From contig OZ037769.1 of NCBI GenBank assembly GCA_964035545.1, positions 7,118,429 through 7,182,428 of the forward strand: a stretch of DNA of 64,000 nucleotides. The letters run 5' to 3'. The position numbers and the translations under genes are program-made. The notes under the pieces are model-generated. The model did no database searches, was not told the DNA's origin, and saw nothing but the letters and a program-made list of their open reading frames with translations. Positions 24,895 through 37,300 of this stretch are shown piece by piece (position 1 is the stretch's first letter; every line of letters starts with the position of its first letter). The stretch is from Bugula neritina. Taxonomy: Eukaryota > Bryozoa > Gymnolaemata > Cheilostomatida > Bugulidae.

Positions 24895-25254
24895 AGCCTC
24901 TTATATACATACATGCAGCAATATTTTGGTGTGAAATACTCTGTATGTGCAAGTGCAAGGCTCAAAACAGGGTGTCATACATTGTAGGCAAGAAAACTCA
25001 ACCCCTTAATCACGCCAGCTCAAATCTGTTTTACACTGAGTATAGAATGATGTGGGTGTTGACAGCATGCATCCTGTACCTGCTACACTAAGATCAGATT
25101 ATTGGCTGTTTCTACAACACTTGCCTTTATTGCTGATTTTACCTGCGCCTTTTGTAGCTTTGCTCTGGTTTTTATTATGTTGTTGTAGTTATTGGAAGCA
25201 GAAAAATTTTTTAACGGTAGGAAAAAATAATATAATTGAGTAATTATGATTTTG

Positions 25255-25260
25255 AATAAA
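25255..25260 (+). promoter_or_regulatory. Probable poly(A) signal of laccase 1
   Basis: AATAAA about 360 nt after the stop codon, conserved in all three units (45033-45038 and 63315-63320). Confidence 0.55.
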
Positions 25261-25454
25261 ATGTGTCAATTTTTTATTAATTAATTCAATTATTTTACTT
25301 CAGTACAAATGATCAAATGAACAAATAAATGATCCCGAAAGTATACTACAGGTAACACTACTCACCACAGACCAAAGGTTTTGCTATCGTGATAATGTTT
25401 TTGCTTGGTAATTCCATGTAAACTCACTTTCTTCACTGAATTTCTGACACATGC

Positions 25455-25857
25455 TAGTTTTCATTTGCATACTGTTTTAAGGTTGGATGCCTAAACAGTT
25501 TTGCTTTATAATGAATTTTGTGTGAGTACGTACTGAAATGATTTGGGATTTCTGATTGCTTGGAATGAAATTTTCGGTCGGCCTTGACTTTACTGCTACT
25601 ATAAAACTTATACCAATTATAGCTATCTTTCATTGCATGCTATTGTTACCTGCTGCACTGCACATCCTAATCACTGATATGGCTTGAAAGTTCAAAGTTT
25701 AAGTTTTATAGTAGTGGTAAAGTCAAAGCCGACTGAAAACTTCATTTCCAAGCGATCAGAAATCCCAAATCATTTCAGTACATACTCACACAAAATTCAT
25801 TATAAAACAAAATTGTTTAGGCATCCAACCTTAAAACAGTATGTAAATGAAAACTAA
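25455..25857. repeat. Hairpin MITE downstream of laccase 1
   Basis: About 400 bp with two inverted arms of roughly 160 bp. The left arm begins TAGTTTTCATTTGCATACTG and the right arm ends with the near-perfect complement (ATGAAAACTA). Other paired blocks are GGTTGGATGCCTAAAC with GTTTAGGCATCCAACC and GATTTGGGATTTCTGAT with ATCAGAAATCCCAAATC. Possible TA target duplication. Present in all three units, so older than the array. Confidence 0.85.
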
Positions 25858-26163
25858 CATATATAAGAATATTTTAGTATTGCATAAGTAAAGTGTGTCA
25901 GGGATTCTTTAAGGTAATTGAAGAGCAGTTGACAGTTTATAAACAAGAGATGGCTTTTAAGGTAGTTTTATTAAGTGAGCAGAACAAACTACAGCATAAT
26001 AAAGAGTATCATTACTAACTATATAGACAATGAATGATATGGAACAGAATATATGATTAATATGGTAATTATAATATAATCTCATGGAATATACATGTAC
26101 AGATATTTACTATACTGTTCTACTATGCACCCAGTGATTTGTAAGAACGTGGAAAAAACCTGA

Positions 26164-28419
26164 CTAATAGTTGCTGTAGACAACCTCTTTTTCCAGCCGA
26201 CTCAGCATATTTCTGCCGTTAGCAGGACTGCACGTAGGCAGGGGTGACAACTCCTTTTTAGCTGCAACAAGATCCACAGTTTTTCTAAGACTTTTCTTAA
26301 ACGAAGTAGTTTTGGTTATGCTTGACTTGCTAACATCTGGTTGGATGCCGGTAGCTGTAGCGATATATTTAGATGCTTCCAGTATGGCGGGGTGGAGTGG
26401 GAGCCCCCTCTTTCTCATCATTGGTATTAGTAACTCAGTCTCTCCATGTAGAACATCAACCAGTATGTACTGCAGGATAAATATATACCATCATATACTA
26501 TATACTATAAATATGATATAGGTACTGTATACCATTATATACTATATAATATTATATACTGTGTATTATATACTATATATGTTATATACAATTGTATACT
26601 ATGTACTATAAACTATACACTGTGTGCTATAACATATACCATTATATATTTTGCACAATATACTATTATACACTATATATATACTATTATATACTGTGTA
26701 ATATGTACTATATACTATTATATACTGTGTATTATATACTATATACTATTATATACTATAGATACCATTATATACTATTATATACTATATACCATTATAT
26801 ATTTTGCACTATATACTATATAGCCTACTATTATATACCATTCATATACTATACTTTCATTGCTGACTGCATCTCTAAAGAACAGACTTCAAAAGCTGCC
26901 AGTGACCGAACAATCTGCGTAATTTTCAGCTGAAATTCAACATAATAACTGATACACATAAATATCTAATTTATTACAAAAAAAAGCCTACAAAAACTAT
27001 CACCAGCTGCTACAATGTGGAAAAAATAATAAAAAAACACGAATTCTTGCTCTCATTTAGTCCGATATACTATTACATACTATATACTATTATATGCTAT
27101 TATATACACTTTACCTTCATTGCTGACTGCATCTCTAAGGAACAGACTGCAAAAGCTGCCAGTGACAGAACAATCTTCGTAAGGCCTATAATTATTTGTA
27201 AGCTGCTCAACTGCATTATTAACAATGCTTCTACTATCAAGAGAAATTCAAATTAGTGAATTTGACGCAACTTGCTAAAAGATGAAGTTGGTATAAAACA
27301 CTAAATTGTTTGTAGTTATATGGTTACAGGAACACTCGTATCAAATTGATATGAGAGTAGAGTAGTTTAGGAAATGTCAGTCTTTGTGGTCTCTTAAAAG
27401 TTAAATTAAATTATCTGTCTATACTCTATAGCGATAGTCATACTGTCATACTGATAGCAAATGACAATGTTAAGCAAATGCTTGAGCTTACCCTTTGCTG
27501 CAGTGACAACTTCAGTTCCAAACTCTGAAAGAAAGTGATCATCTTCTATCTCTGAGAGGTGTAAGTGCAATCTTTACCCAGTCCCATGTAATTTTGAAAA
27601 CTGTAAACAACTGTGATGATGGGGTAAAAAGGTGAAATTGACTATCTATACTCTAAATCTAGTATCTATATACTCTGTAGACTATTGTAGGAAGTACAAA
27701 TGAACTAAATTATTATATAAATGATTCAATGTTTTCCATGTTGTAAGGTTGTTTGGAAGCACAAATGCACTGAATCCCAAAGCATAACTTCTTAGCCTCA
27801 GCTTCTGCTGTTCACTATGTCGGCAGAATATCTCTGCTGCCAATAGACCTGAATGAAAACTATGTGCTGTTATGTAATAACTGTAAGATCAGAGAACACA
27901 TAGTGTTTTGTGCTTTTGCAGAATAGATACTGTACAATGATGTAATATATTTACAGAGAATAATATGCTGGCAATGACTATAGTAGAGTTAACAATTTGA
28001 GTAGACTATGCATAGTAAATAACTTGCCAAGTAAATGTAATCTGATATAGTGGTGGTAAGCTATAATTTAATTCCCAGAAAGTCAGAATTCTTAAAAAAT
28101 GTGCTATTCTTGGGACATTAAATAATTATATAGATGTATGAGGTCTTCTTTCCTTTTCATGCTTAACTCTTACTTCTGTATTTCACAAGTTATACCTTTA
28201 AGATATTCCACCAGCTTGCTGAAATATGGTTTCCGTTAGTGCTGAGGTTTATCTGCCTCATTGAGACTTTTAGTGAGATGACTGCTGTGACAGGTTGACG
28301 TAACTATAAATTATTATATCTGCTTCGTCACGGTATGTAGACTACACTGTATCTACAAAATTCAAGAAAGAATGTGGAACACATATTCTGAAAACAATGG
28401 ACCTGTTACTTGAGGACAG
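26164..28419 (-). CDS. Convergent gene of unknown family, C-terminal exons
   Basis: Exons in transcript order (minus strand): 28346-28419, 28196-28218, 27698-27848, 27578-27600, 27492-27551, 27115-27185, 26164-26469 (stop). All proposed junctions are GT-AG with agreeing phases, giving one uninterrupted frame of about 235 aa. It is mostly helical and Leu-rich (for example FSAFVLPNNLTTW, SLAAFAVCSLEMQSAMK), followed by a basic, Ser/Thr-rich tail (SFKKSLRKTVDL) and the end KEVVYSNY. I do not recognise the family. The two 23-nt exons are the weakest part. The 5' part of the gene was not found. It runs tail-to-tail with the laccase, and its stop is about 0.9 kb from the laccase poly(A) signal. Confidence 0.6.
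26480..27112. repeat. TATACTAT-type low-complexity tracts
   Basis: Irregular TATATACTAT(TA) repeats occupy most of the last intron of the convergent gene and the space around the duplicated exon. Long Tyr/Ile-rich frames here are artefacts. Unit 2 has the left part at about 46,262-46,540. Confidence 0.9.
26855..26929 (-). other. Duplicated phase-0 exon of the convergent gene
   Basis: 75 nt, bounded by TTTCAG and a GTATAG donor, encoding 25 residues of which the last 17 are the same as in the exon at 27115-27185 apart from one change (AAFEVCSLEMQSAMK versus AAFAVCSLEMQSAMK). It begins and ends at phase 0, as does the junction between its neighbours, so it could be included or skipped without changing frame. 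Confidence 0.5.
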
Positions 28420-29199
28420 CTGAAATTGAAATATACAAATGAGCTAGGCATGATACTACATATGGAAACTGCTTTTAACAAGAAATGCATTAACATACTA
28501 AACGTATGATTTCTAGCTCTTTGAATAATGCAAATATAATATGCTTATGGTATTATGCAAGTATAGGGATAGGAATAATTCTACGTACATGTACGTGTTG
28601 GGATTTGTAATTTTAACCTCTTCTTACATGAACATTAATTGGTAAACAAACATGAATGAAACTGAGATGTATATATTTATTTAGTCACATTATAACATAT
28701 AAATGACACCTAATATTAATTATATACTTGATGAATTATACAGATTTGATATAACCTGGTGTTTACTTCACCTATAAAATATAATATCTACAAAATCAAC
28801 ACGTGAACAACAACTAGCACATATTATTATAAAATCTTGTTATAAAAACATATATTCCAGAATATGGGTCATGGTAGAAATGATGCTGGTATAACTTATA
28901 ATCCTTAAAGATTCTTATATGATCAAAGTCAAAAAGTTCTCATCAACAAATTCTTTCCTATTTATTCGGGAAATTCTGATCAACCAGCAACTTACTTGGT
29001 TGATCAATCGACTTAGAGTCATCGCTAATACCTAATACTGAGGAGTTTCATTGTAAGTAACTTGATCTATTTTTTGTGAGGTACTAATTTTTTTATTATT
29101 ATTATTTGTTTTGTTATTGTATAATTTGTACTTGATGGAGAAGCTATCATTGAATTGAAGAAAAATTATTTTGAAGTCACATAAATTACACTTGAAGGA
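28420..29199. other. Spacer without identified gene
   Basis: AT-rich. The upstream exons of the convergent gene should lie in or beyond this direction but none could be recognised. Almost identical to 47309-48088 in unit 2. Confidence 0.4.
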
Positions 29200-31790
29200 A
29201 TATTGTTAAAATTGGGAATTTATTTGAGTTACATAAGTTGTTTGAGGAAACTATCTTGGAATCGTTTGATCCTTAAAGTTACACCAAATTTATGTTTAAC
29301 AGGCTTATCAATTTTGTTGCCAGTATATTATACACAGCACGGTTTCAAAGGATCGCTAGGATATATTTATTTTATTTCTTTTGGGTTTGGTTATTATAAT
29401 AAATTTATTGGTCTTATAATTTTTGTTTTCATATCGTTATCAAATAGATATTCTAAAACATATAAAAATTTCACAGTTTCATTCATTTCCGGAGAGGCAG
29501 GTTCTAAATTTGTCTCACGAAATTTATAACCTGAGTGCTATCATTACATAATACACATAGAACCACATATATTGTTTATACATGGATAATATTGCCAAAC
29601 CAAACCATAAATTAACATTTGTCGAGCGGAGATAACTCCTATTTTTATTCTACAGTTGCTGGATTGCACACATTAATTTCAAAAGCAAAATTATTAGGTA
29701 ATATCTAAATGATTAATTATCTCCCTTTGATCATTTCCAGCCGATCAATTTATCTTATTTAAAACAATAAATCTATAAATATACATATATTTTAATAAGT
29801 TATAAATTTTTTTTAATTTATTTTATTTTCTTTCAACATAACCTTTGCTTTGCTCTTTCACTGCTTGGTAAGCCAGTTTCTTGCATTTAAATTACAATTT
29901 ACATATTTACTTACTGTAGCTTTGTTATGCAACATTTTCTTTTGTTCCACCAGATAATTTACACAAGTTACTTAGGCTTTTGAAATGGTTCACCTGATCT
30001 ATCATTGACTATTCAGTAGCTTGTTTCATTGTTAATTTTAACCTTCCTGTTTGAAACACATTTGCTAATAGCTCAGTGTGTTAGAGTTTAATGGTGCATC
30101 CCCCTGATCTCTCTTTTACACGCATTTTAAATTAGTCTGCTCTTCTTTTCACGAATAGAATTGACTAGTGAAACCTAAGCTGCCCATGTAAGAGATATAT
30201 TCAGTTGGAAATTTTTTGTTAATAAATGCAGCTGCGGCTTTAGCCTCTGATAAACAGAGTGGGGCAATGTTTAATAGCAGTCTGGTTACAAGTTATTTGG
30301 GAATATCTGAATATATAAACTTTAGACGCTAGTCAACTTTGGTTCATAGAAATATCGAAGTCATACACACTAGGTTACAGGAGTTTCATTCCACTTATTT
30401 GCTTCCCAGTTGGGTGATATTTTTTATTTTGGTACAAAATATTATGTACCTTATATCCTTATACAACTTTTGTATTGATTGCTAAACATGAAATAACCAT
30501 TAATATGATATATTTGCAATAATATTCCAATTTTCACAAATTTGCGTGGAACATTTTTTCAAACAACAAAAGGTATAGGAAATGTAAAATTATTAGGTTA
30601 ATGCAGATTAAAGAAATTTATTTGTGTGCCAATTACAAAGAGCAATTGATTAAAGTTTATTTAAATATACATATATTTTAATAGTATTCAAATAAATTGC
30701 ACATAAAATATATAAATAGCATCTAACTGGGAAGCACTATTTGATATTACACAAATACAGGGTTCAATTTGAGTGTTCACTCTACCCTAGTTTCCTATAA
30801 AGCTTTGTGATCATCATTAGTGCACGTGTGAACGCATAATGTTGTTAGGTGAACAACTGTCAATGGTCCCATAGTTCTTATGTAAATAAAATTTTGTTTG
30901 AACATATTTATTTGTAGCATTGATCTCACTTTCTGCTCCCATTAACCACTGTTTAGCTTCATTCAGATCTAGTGTTGATGATTACATATGTCAACAAAAA
31001 TTAAAAAAGAATAATTTTATAAAAATATTAATAAAATACTCATATACTAAGTATCTAAAATGAAATATTTAAGTGAGTATCTAAATGAAACATTTAACTG
31101 GGTAAAGTATTTAACTAATTGAATCTCTGAAATGTTTTGGGAATAATGTATGGAATATGCAAATGACGTTTGTTGTGTGATATAAAGTATGTGAATGAAA
31201 ATGTCTAACTAAATTGTATATGATACGTGTAAACAGTGTAAAAGAATACCCGTAACTAATCAAGCTTAAACCTAATTTGCATGAGCAAGAATTTTGAATG
31301 TCATTTAGTTAAAACTAGGATATTATGTAGAACGATATTAGAATTATCTTTGCTCGACAAATGTTAGGTTTTGGTTTGGCTTTAACAAAATTATTTATGC
31401 ATGGATAATATATATATGTGGTTCTATGTGTGTAATGGTAGTAAATCTGAACATTAATCTTCGGGAGGCAAATTTAGGACCTGCCCTTCCGAGGAATGAA
31501 ACTATAGATTATGTTTTTGTTTATAAATATCTATTTCATGATAATTACTTGATGGAAACAAAATTACAATAATAATAAAGATGATAACCAAACCAAAAGA
31601 AAAGAAAAGAATTCCGACGATCCTTTGAAATCTTGCTGTGCAATAGAATACAATCAACTTACAAAATTAATGAGCCTTCAAATATGACTTTATATAATTT
31701 CAACATCAATAATTAAAAAACTCTCTCAAAAATAAAATATGGTTTCTATAATTTGTGCAGTTTAAAACATTCAATAATTTTCTCAATTCA
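29200..31790. repeat. 2.6-kb diverged inverted repeat (unit 1 spacer)
   Basis: Two arms facing each other, with paired landmarks: TTTCAAAGGATCG (29343) with CGATCCTTTGAAA (31618); GAGGCAGGTTCTAAATTTG (about 29,493) with CAAATTTAGGACCTGCC (about 31,468); ACATAGAACCACATATAT with ATATATGTGGTTCTATGTG; CATTTGTCGAGC (29616) with GCTCGACAAATG (31352); GCTTCCCAGTT (30401) with AACTGGGAAGC (30725). Arms are at least 1.1 kb, diverged by substitutions and indels. The plus-strand frame at 29203-29529 lies in the left arm, starts at a TTG and resembles no protein I know. Probably an old fold-back type element. Confidence 0.8.
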
Positions 31791-31797
31791 AAATAAT

Positions 31798-32044
31798 AGT
31801 TTTCTTCAAATACAATTTTGTGCTGCTTTAATATTCAGTGATTAATAAATTTTCTCCCAATTCAAAAATGATAGTTTTCTTCAAATACAATTTTGTGCTG
31901 CTTTAATATTCAATGATTAATAAATTTTCTCCCAATTCAAAAATAATAGTTTTCTTCAAATACAATTTTGTGCTGCTTTAATATTCAATGATTAATAAAT
32001 TTTCTCCCAATTCAAAATTAAAAGTTTTCTTCAAATACAATTTT
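31798..32044. repeat. 75-bp minisatellite, 3 full copies plus a partial (unit 1)
   Basis: AGTTTTCTTCAAATACAATT recurs at 31798, 31873, 31948 and 32023, exactly 75 bp apart. It lies against the right end of the inverted repeat. Unit 2 has two more copies. Confidence 0.95.
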
Positions 32045-32289
32045 CCTCAATAATGATATCTCTAAGTATATAAATTTTCTCAGTATATCTTCTCATCAAC
32101 AACAAAAATATATAATAAAATAACTTACTATAACTGTTTCAGTTTGTCTTATACCTCTGTATCATCATGATAAATATTACATACATGTATATTAATTATA
32201 ATAACTGTACTACTAATATTGTTTCCTTTACACTATTATTGCTTCTTTGTCTGCTGCTGTTCTTCTTTCCTTCTTTCCTTCTCTCTCTC
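32045..32289. other. No gene seen
   Basis: AT-rich, ending in a CT-rich stretch (CTTCTTTCCTTCTTTCC, CTCTCTCTCT) just 3' of the small minus-strand gene. Confidence 0.5.
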
Positions 32290-33314
32290 TTAATCTGATG
32301 TTGTTTCTGTCGGCTGTTTTATAGGTAACTTCCTTGGCAGGGTTTCGGGTTCCAGAGCATCAGTGATATCGCAGATTAACTTTGTTAGGTAAGTTGCCAG
32401 TTGGCTTACAGCACCAAATAGAGGGGATTGGTTGACATAAATGGGAGTTGTTGGTGATAAGTTGTTGGCTCATCTTTGTATAAGGATCTTTGAATTACGC
32501 AGGTTACATCAATATCAATATTATGCCACAACCTGAACTATAATTTCTTTTAAAGCTAAAAATAAATAACTATATATATCCATATATATAAAATGCATTG
32601 GCTACTGTTCACGTGCTAACTTTTGTAACATGATGTCATCATCAAACTATATATTATACAGGCTGCATGATTTATCAAGCATAAAATATTGTATATCATC
32701 TATGTGTTAACATGACTGCATATATAAATCCAAACTCAATTTATTCCTGTTTGTTTTTCAATTAATGTTTATTTAAAAAAAGACCAAACATTACAAATTC
32801 CAACACGTGAACATGACAATATAAAATTATCTCAAATTCCACAATTAATTGTATAAAACAGCTTTACTAAGCATATATCATAGTTGCATTATTTAAGGAG
32901 TTAGTAATTATATGTCTGGTATATTAATTAAATTTCCACGTAAAACCAATTTCTAATGTAAGATTAAACTTAATTCATTCAAATTATATGTCTGCAGTAT
33001 ATTAATGAAATTTCCATGTGAAATCAAATTTCTATGTAAGATTCATTCAAGTTATATGTCTGGTATATTAATGGAATTTCTTATCAAGACCAATTAAGAT
33101 TTTTTTATATTTCAACTTCTCTATCCAAATATAAAGCGAATTGCTTTCAAATAATATGTATTTTATACTTCTCTGTAGGTACACTGTTATAGTCAACATA
33201 TGGTGACAGAGCAGACACAACAATTTACCAACCTGTCATCGCAGCCATCTCACCACAAGTATTTAAGAAACGGGGAGACTTCAACACCGAATGAACCACA
33301 TTTCTTGAAAACAT
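32290..33314 (-). CDS. Candidate two-exon gene, 86 aa, mitochondrial-like N-terminus (unit 1)
   Basis: Minus strand, exons 33233-33314 and 32290-32468. The first exon starts at an ATG, ends ATGACAG before GTTGGT (phase 1); the second starts after a weak AG (GATGAG) in the matching phase and ends in TAA. The joined frame is 87 codons. The N-terminus (MFSRNVVHSVLKSPRFL) is basic with no acidic residue, like a mitochondrial presequence. The second exon has a hydrophobic helix (LFGAVSQLATYLTKLICDI) then an acidic and Pro-rich tail. An AG just 5' of the ATG (33317-33318) suggests an upstream noncoding exon. I do not recognise the family. Other exons may exist between the two. Confidence 0.42.
32908..33095. 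repeat. Three imperfect tandem repeats (unit 1)
   Basis: TTATATGTCTG(G/CA)GTATATTAAT followed by AATTTCCA(C/T)GT occurs three times at about 70-80 bp spacing inside the intron of the candidate small gene. Same in unit 2 at about 51,946-52,133. Confidence 0.8.
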
Positions 33315-34309
33315 AGCTTGTAAAATATAGAAGTAAGAAAATAAACATAAACAAAACATTTCATTTTGCAGACTTTGCAGAAATCTCACTCTGATTGCAA
33401 AATTTAGCTGCACCACTTTTCTGAACTTAGATGATTTGTCTTTATAACATTAATTAGAATTCCCATCTAACCATAACTGGTAGATCTGTATGAATATTTC
33501 CTTGTTTATTGTGCTAATTACATAACATCATCTTCATTATTAGTAATTCTACTCAACAAACACAACACTGTAATGTAGTTAACTGTGTGTCTGTGGTTTT
33601 TATATCAATATAGTACAACCTACAAACACCTAAATACTAAAGCCTAATTAAGCTGATTTGGTGAAGTGCTAATAAAAATGTGAATAATATGATATATTAT
33701 ACTTTTAGCTCAGTTTTGTATTATGTGTAAAACTATTTTGACATTTTCCAAAATCAGCATTTCTATTATATTGAAGTAACATAAAAGTACAATTTTACAT
33801 ATCTAAGCAGTTTTGAAGGCTTTTCATGTGCGGGTTTTGCTAATATTCTTGCATTGCTTTATAGACAGTAACATACCTTGCAGCAATTTATGTAAAAATG
33901 TTGTAATCAAAAGTAATAGGTACCACCAGATATATTTATTAGCTCTGTATAAAACTTCTGAATTTAACCTGTATTTTGTTTGTATTGATGAATTTATTTT
34001 GCATGTATCATTAATAAGGCATCTGTTTTTGCCATCAGAAATTTTATTCAGCCTAAATATCTTATTATAGCCAACATAAAAAGATGCACATAATATATTA
34101 TAGTTATATAATATAATATGGGATGACTATATAATATTATATAATGTTATTATTATAATATATATAGTAGTAATATATAATGTGACTATGATTAAAATTA
34201 ATAAAAATTACACTCAAATGCTATATTGTACCAACAATTTAGCTTTCAAAAATTATGCTGTTTGAATACTAAATATATTTATTCATGTTTGTTTTAGATA
34301 TTGGCTAAC

Positions 34310-37300
34310 ATGAAGCAAATAGCAACCTGGATACTCCTATTGGAGTTATCTGCCCTCCTACCTGTAATACACTGCAGCAGTGAGAGCTGCCCTGAGAATG
34401 CAGATGAATGTTCTTTTACCTTAGTCATAACCTCAAAGCTGACGATGATGAATGAAAATGGAAAAAGACTGGTGAAACCAAAGAATGGACAACTTTATGA
34501 TATTGGTGACCTCAACACACCTTTAGACAATGGTAAGGAGTTTATAAAGTTACATTGCTTTCGTTACGTTACGTTACTCTAATAATTTTGTAATTTATAA
34601 TTATATATGCAATATAAATTATATGCAGTATACAGCATATATGCAATGTACATTACATGCAACATATACAATATATGCAATATACTATATCTGTGCAATA
34701 TATAACAATATATGCAATAATGATTATGTAATAGGCTATTTATTATGCAATATATGTAATACACACTATGTAGTAAACAATAGTTTACATAATAAACATT
34801 ACAAAATGTAATATGCACTGATACAGTATGTATAAGTTGTCACATGACGTATAAATTTCTGACTCAATAAGCTATAATACAATATAATACAATATAATAT
34901 AATATAATATAATATAATATAATGTAATATAATATAACATAACATGATATAATATAATATAATACATAACAATACAATATAATATAATATAATGTAATAT
35001 AATATAACATAACATGATATAATATAATATAATACATAACAATACAATACAATATAATATAATATAATACAGAGCTTAATTTATTGCAAATCATCAGAAT
35101 AAGCTGCATAACAAAAGTTCTTTCTTATCTTTTCTTTGCTGGGTTTTTCCACCAGCTGGTAACTTCAGTATTCTGTTTTTTAAGCCAAATAATTGGTTTT
35201 TTCAAACATCAAATTTAGTTCAAGTTTTTGACAAATACTTTTAATTTAGTTCAAGCTAAACTGCAGTATAAAACTTATGTAACATTGTTACAACACAACT
35301 TATTTAATACATATACCATATAGTATAATTATTATTATGTAATACTTTGTTGAACAACATTCACCCATTTTTCTCATCAATACTATTAAAAGATCGAAGA
35401 GTATTTATCAAAGTTTTAATATGAAAGCATTTGATGTGGCAGGTGAGTATATGCATGGCAGCTGTTGTCACATGACTGAAATCACATGATTGTTGTCACA
35501 TGACTGTATTATCTCAGGACACACAAGTCGATGTAGCAATGCTCATGTGTTTATGTGTTGAGTATGTTTGAGCTTTCGCAGATAAAGTGTACACTCACTA
35601 AACTGAATAAAAGCTACATCAATAGATAGATTGTTCATAAGTTTTGCAAAGCTCATTGATAATTTTAGAGATAATGGAATTAAAAATAGTTGCAGTTTTG
35701 AAAGTTTATCATATTTATTGAGGCTGCATGAGTTTTTATTTTATGACACTATATAACATTAACAATAACAAAATCTAAACTGTTAGAGGTTTACATTCTG
35801 AAGTTTTGAGTATACATGTATACAAATTTTGCAGTTCTAATGATTTTTATGTAATAAAAACTAATACCAGTTCTCCCACCATATTCCCATGCATTCAATT
35901 AAGTAAAGAACAATATTTTCATTTATTTTGTGTATATTTTGAACATATGTGAAAAAAGGCAACTTGAATAAAAGTTCAAAGAATCTGGTTGTTTATTGCC
36001 ATCAATAGATGCTATTTATTTATTAGTAATAATTTTTGAACTGAACTTGATTTTGTATATCGTAATTTATGCTTATTAATTTTTTTTCCTTGTGAGCTTA
36101 AGCAATGAAGAAAGAGAAACTTGAGTCATAGAGTATTGCTTAAATTTCTAAAGTTGGTTCTGTCACACGATGTGCTGCAGTATGTGTGTGCTCACATGTA
36201 TAGCTGTCATCAACCTGATGATCAAGTACTAATAGTTAAATGTGTATTTAACAGTCTCGGATATCGTACAAGCTGATGGTTACTACCAGAATCCAAGGTT
36301 GGTGATAGTTGCCAACAACTCCTTGCCTGGGCCTACTATAAATGCCACCGAAGGTCAAAAGGTGAAGGTCAAAGTCATCAACAACCTTCTATCCGAAGGT
36401 CAAAGCTTTATTTTACTATATATTATATAGTTTCATTGCATGACTATCATAACAGCTTAAGATATGCTTTATATTTATAGCGAGAATTTTGAAAAAGTGA
36501 AAAATGTTGATGCTTATTTAAAACACAGTATTGTATTGTATTAGTAGCTGCAATGCATAATTTGAAATTGATCATGATAGCTGTTCTTTAGTGGAGTTAT
36601 CTTGTAGATTTCAACCTAACTTGCAACTTTTGTTTAGCCATAAAGCAGTTTATAAAATCTGAATTATAGACATTCATATTATTTTATACTTTTATTTTAA
36701 AAAGTTGAAATGTAATCATTTAAATTTTCTAATACAAGAAATGATTAAGTGCTTTTAGCAAACACAAGTTTTGAAGTTATGCTTGTTATCAGTACAAAAG
36801 TAATTGTAACTGCTTTTGCGGGGATTAAAATTGACTGCAAATTGGGTATAAATAGTAAATATTGCCAAAACGATGCGCTGCTAGTGATTTTTTATCCTTA
36901 ATTTTTTAACTCTCTCTGTAAATAAAGATACATGCCTAGAGAGGAATGTTTTACATAACAGTTAGTTGAGCCACAACTCTATAAACCAAATACATGAAGA
37001 AAAATGAAAGCAAAAATTTTAAGATTTCTGTATTTCTATTCATAATTGTTTTATGCAGCTCTATTATTGATTTCTTTAGTATCTTTGTCATATACAGTAA
37101 ACAACCTAAATAATATAATTAGTTCTAAGAAGATTCAATTAATAATAATTTAATTCTTCTAAAATATGAACATAAACATGTGTTTGTATAATTTGCAACA
37201 ATTTCAGAGCTGTAGGTTGAATGAATGCCTCATAGTAATGGTAAAAACATATTAGAGTGATAATGCTTTCAATAGTTATGACTGTATACACAAAATACTA

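Noticed and set aside
29203-29529. 108-codon plus-strand frame, repeated at 48092-48418
   Set aside because: It has no ATG at its start, lies inside an arm of the inverted repeat and is kept only because the two spacers are almost the same.
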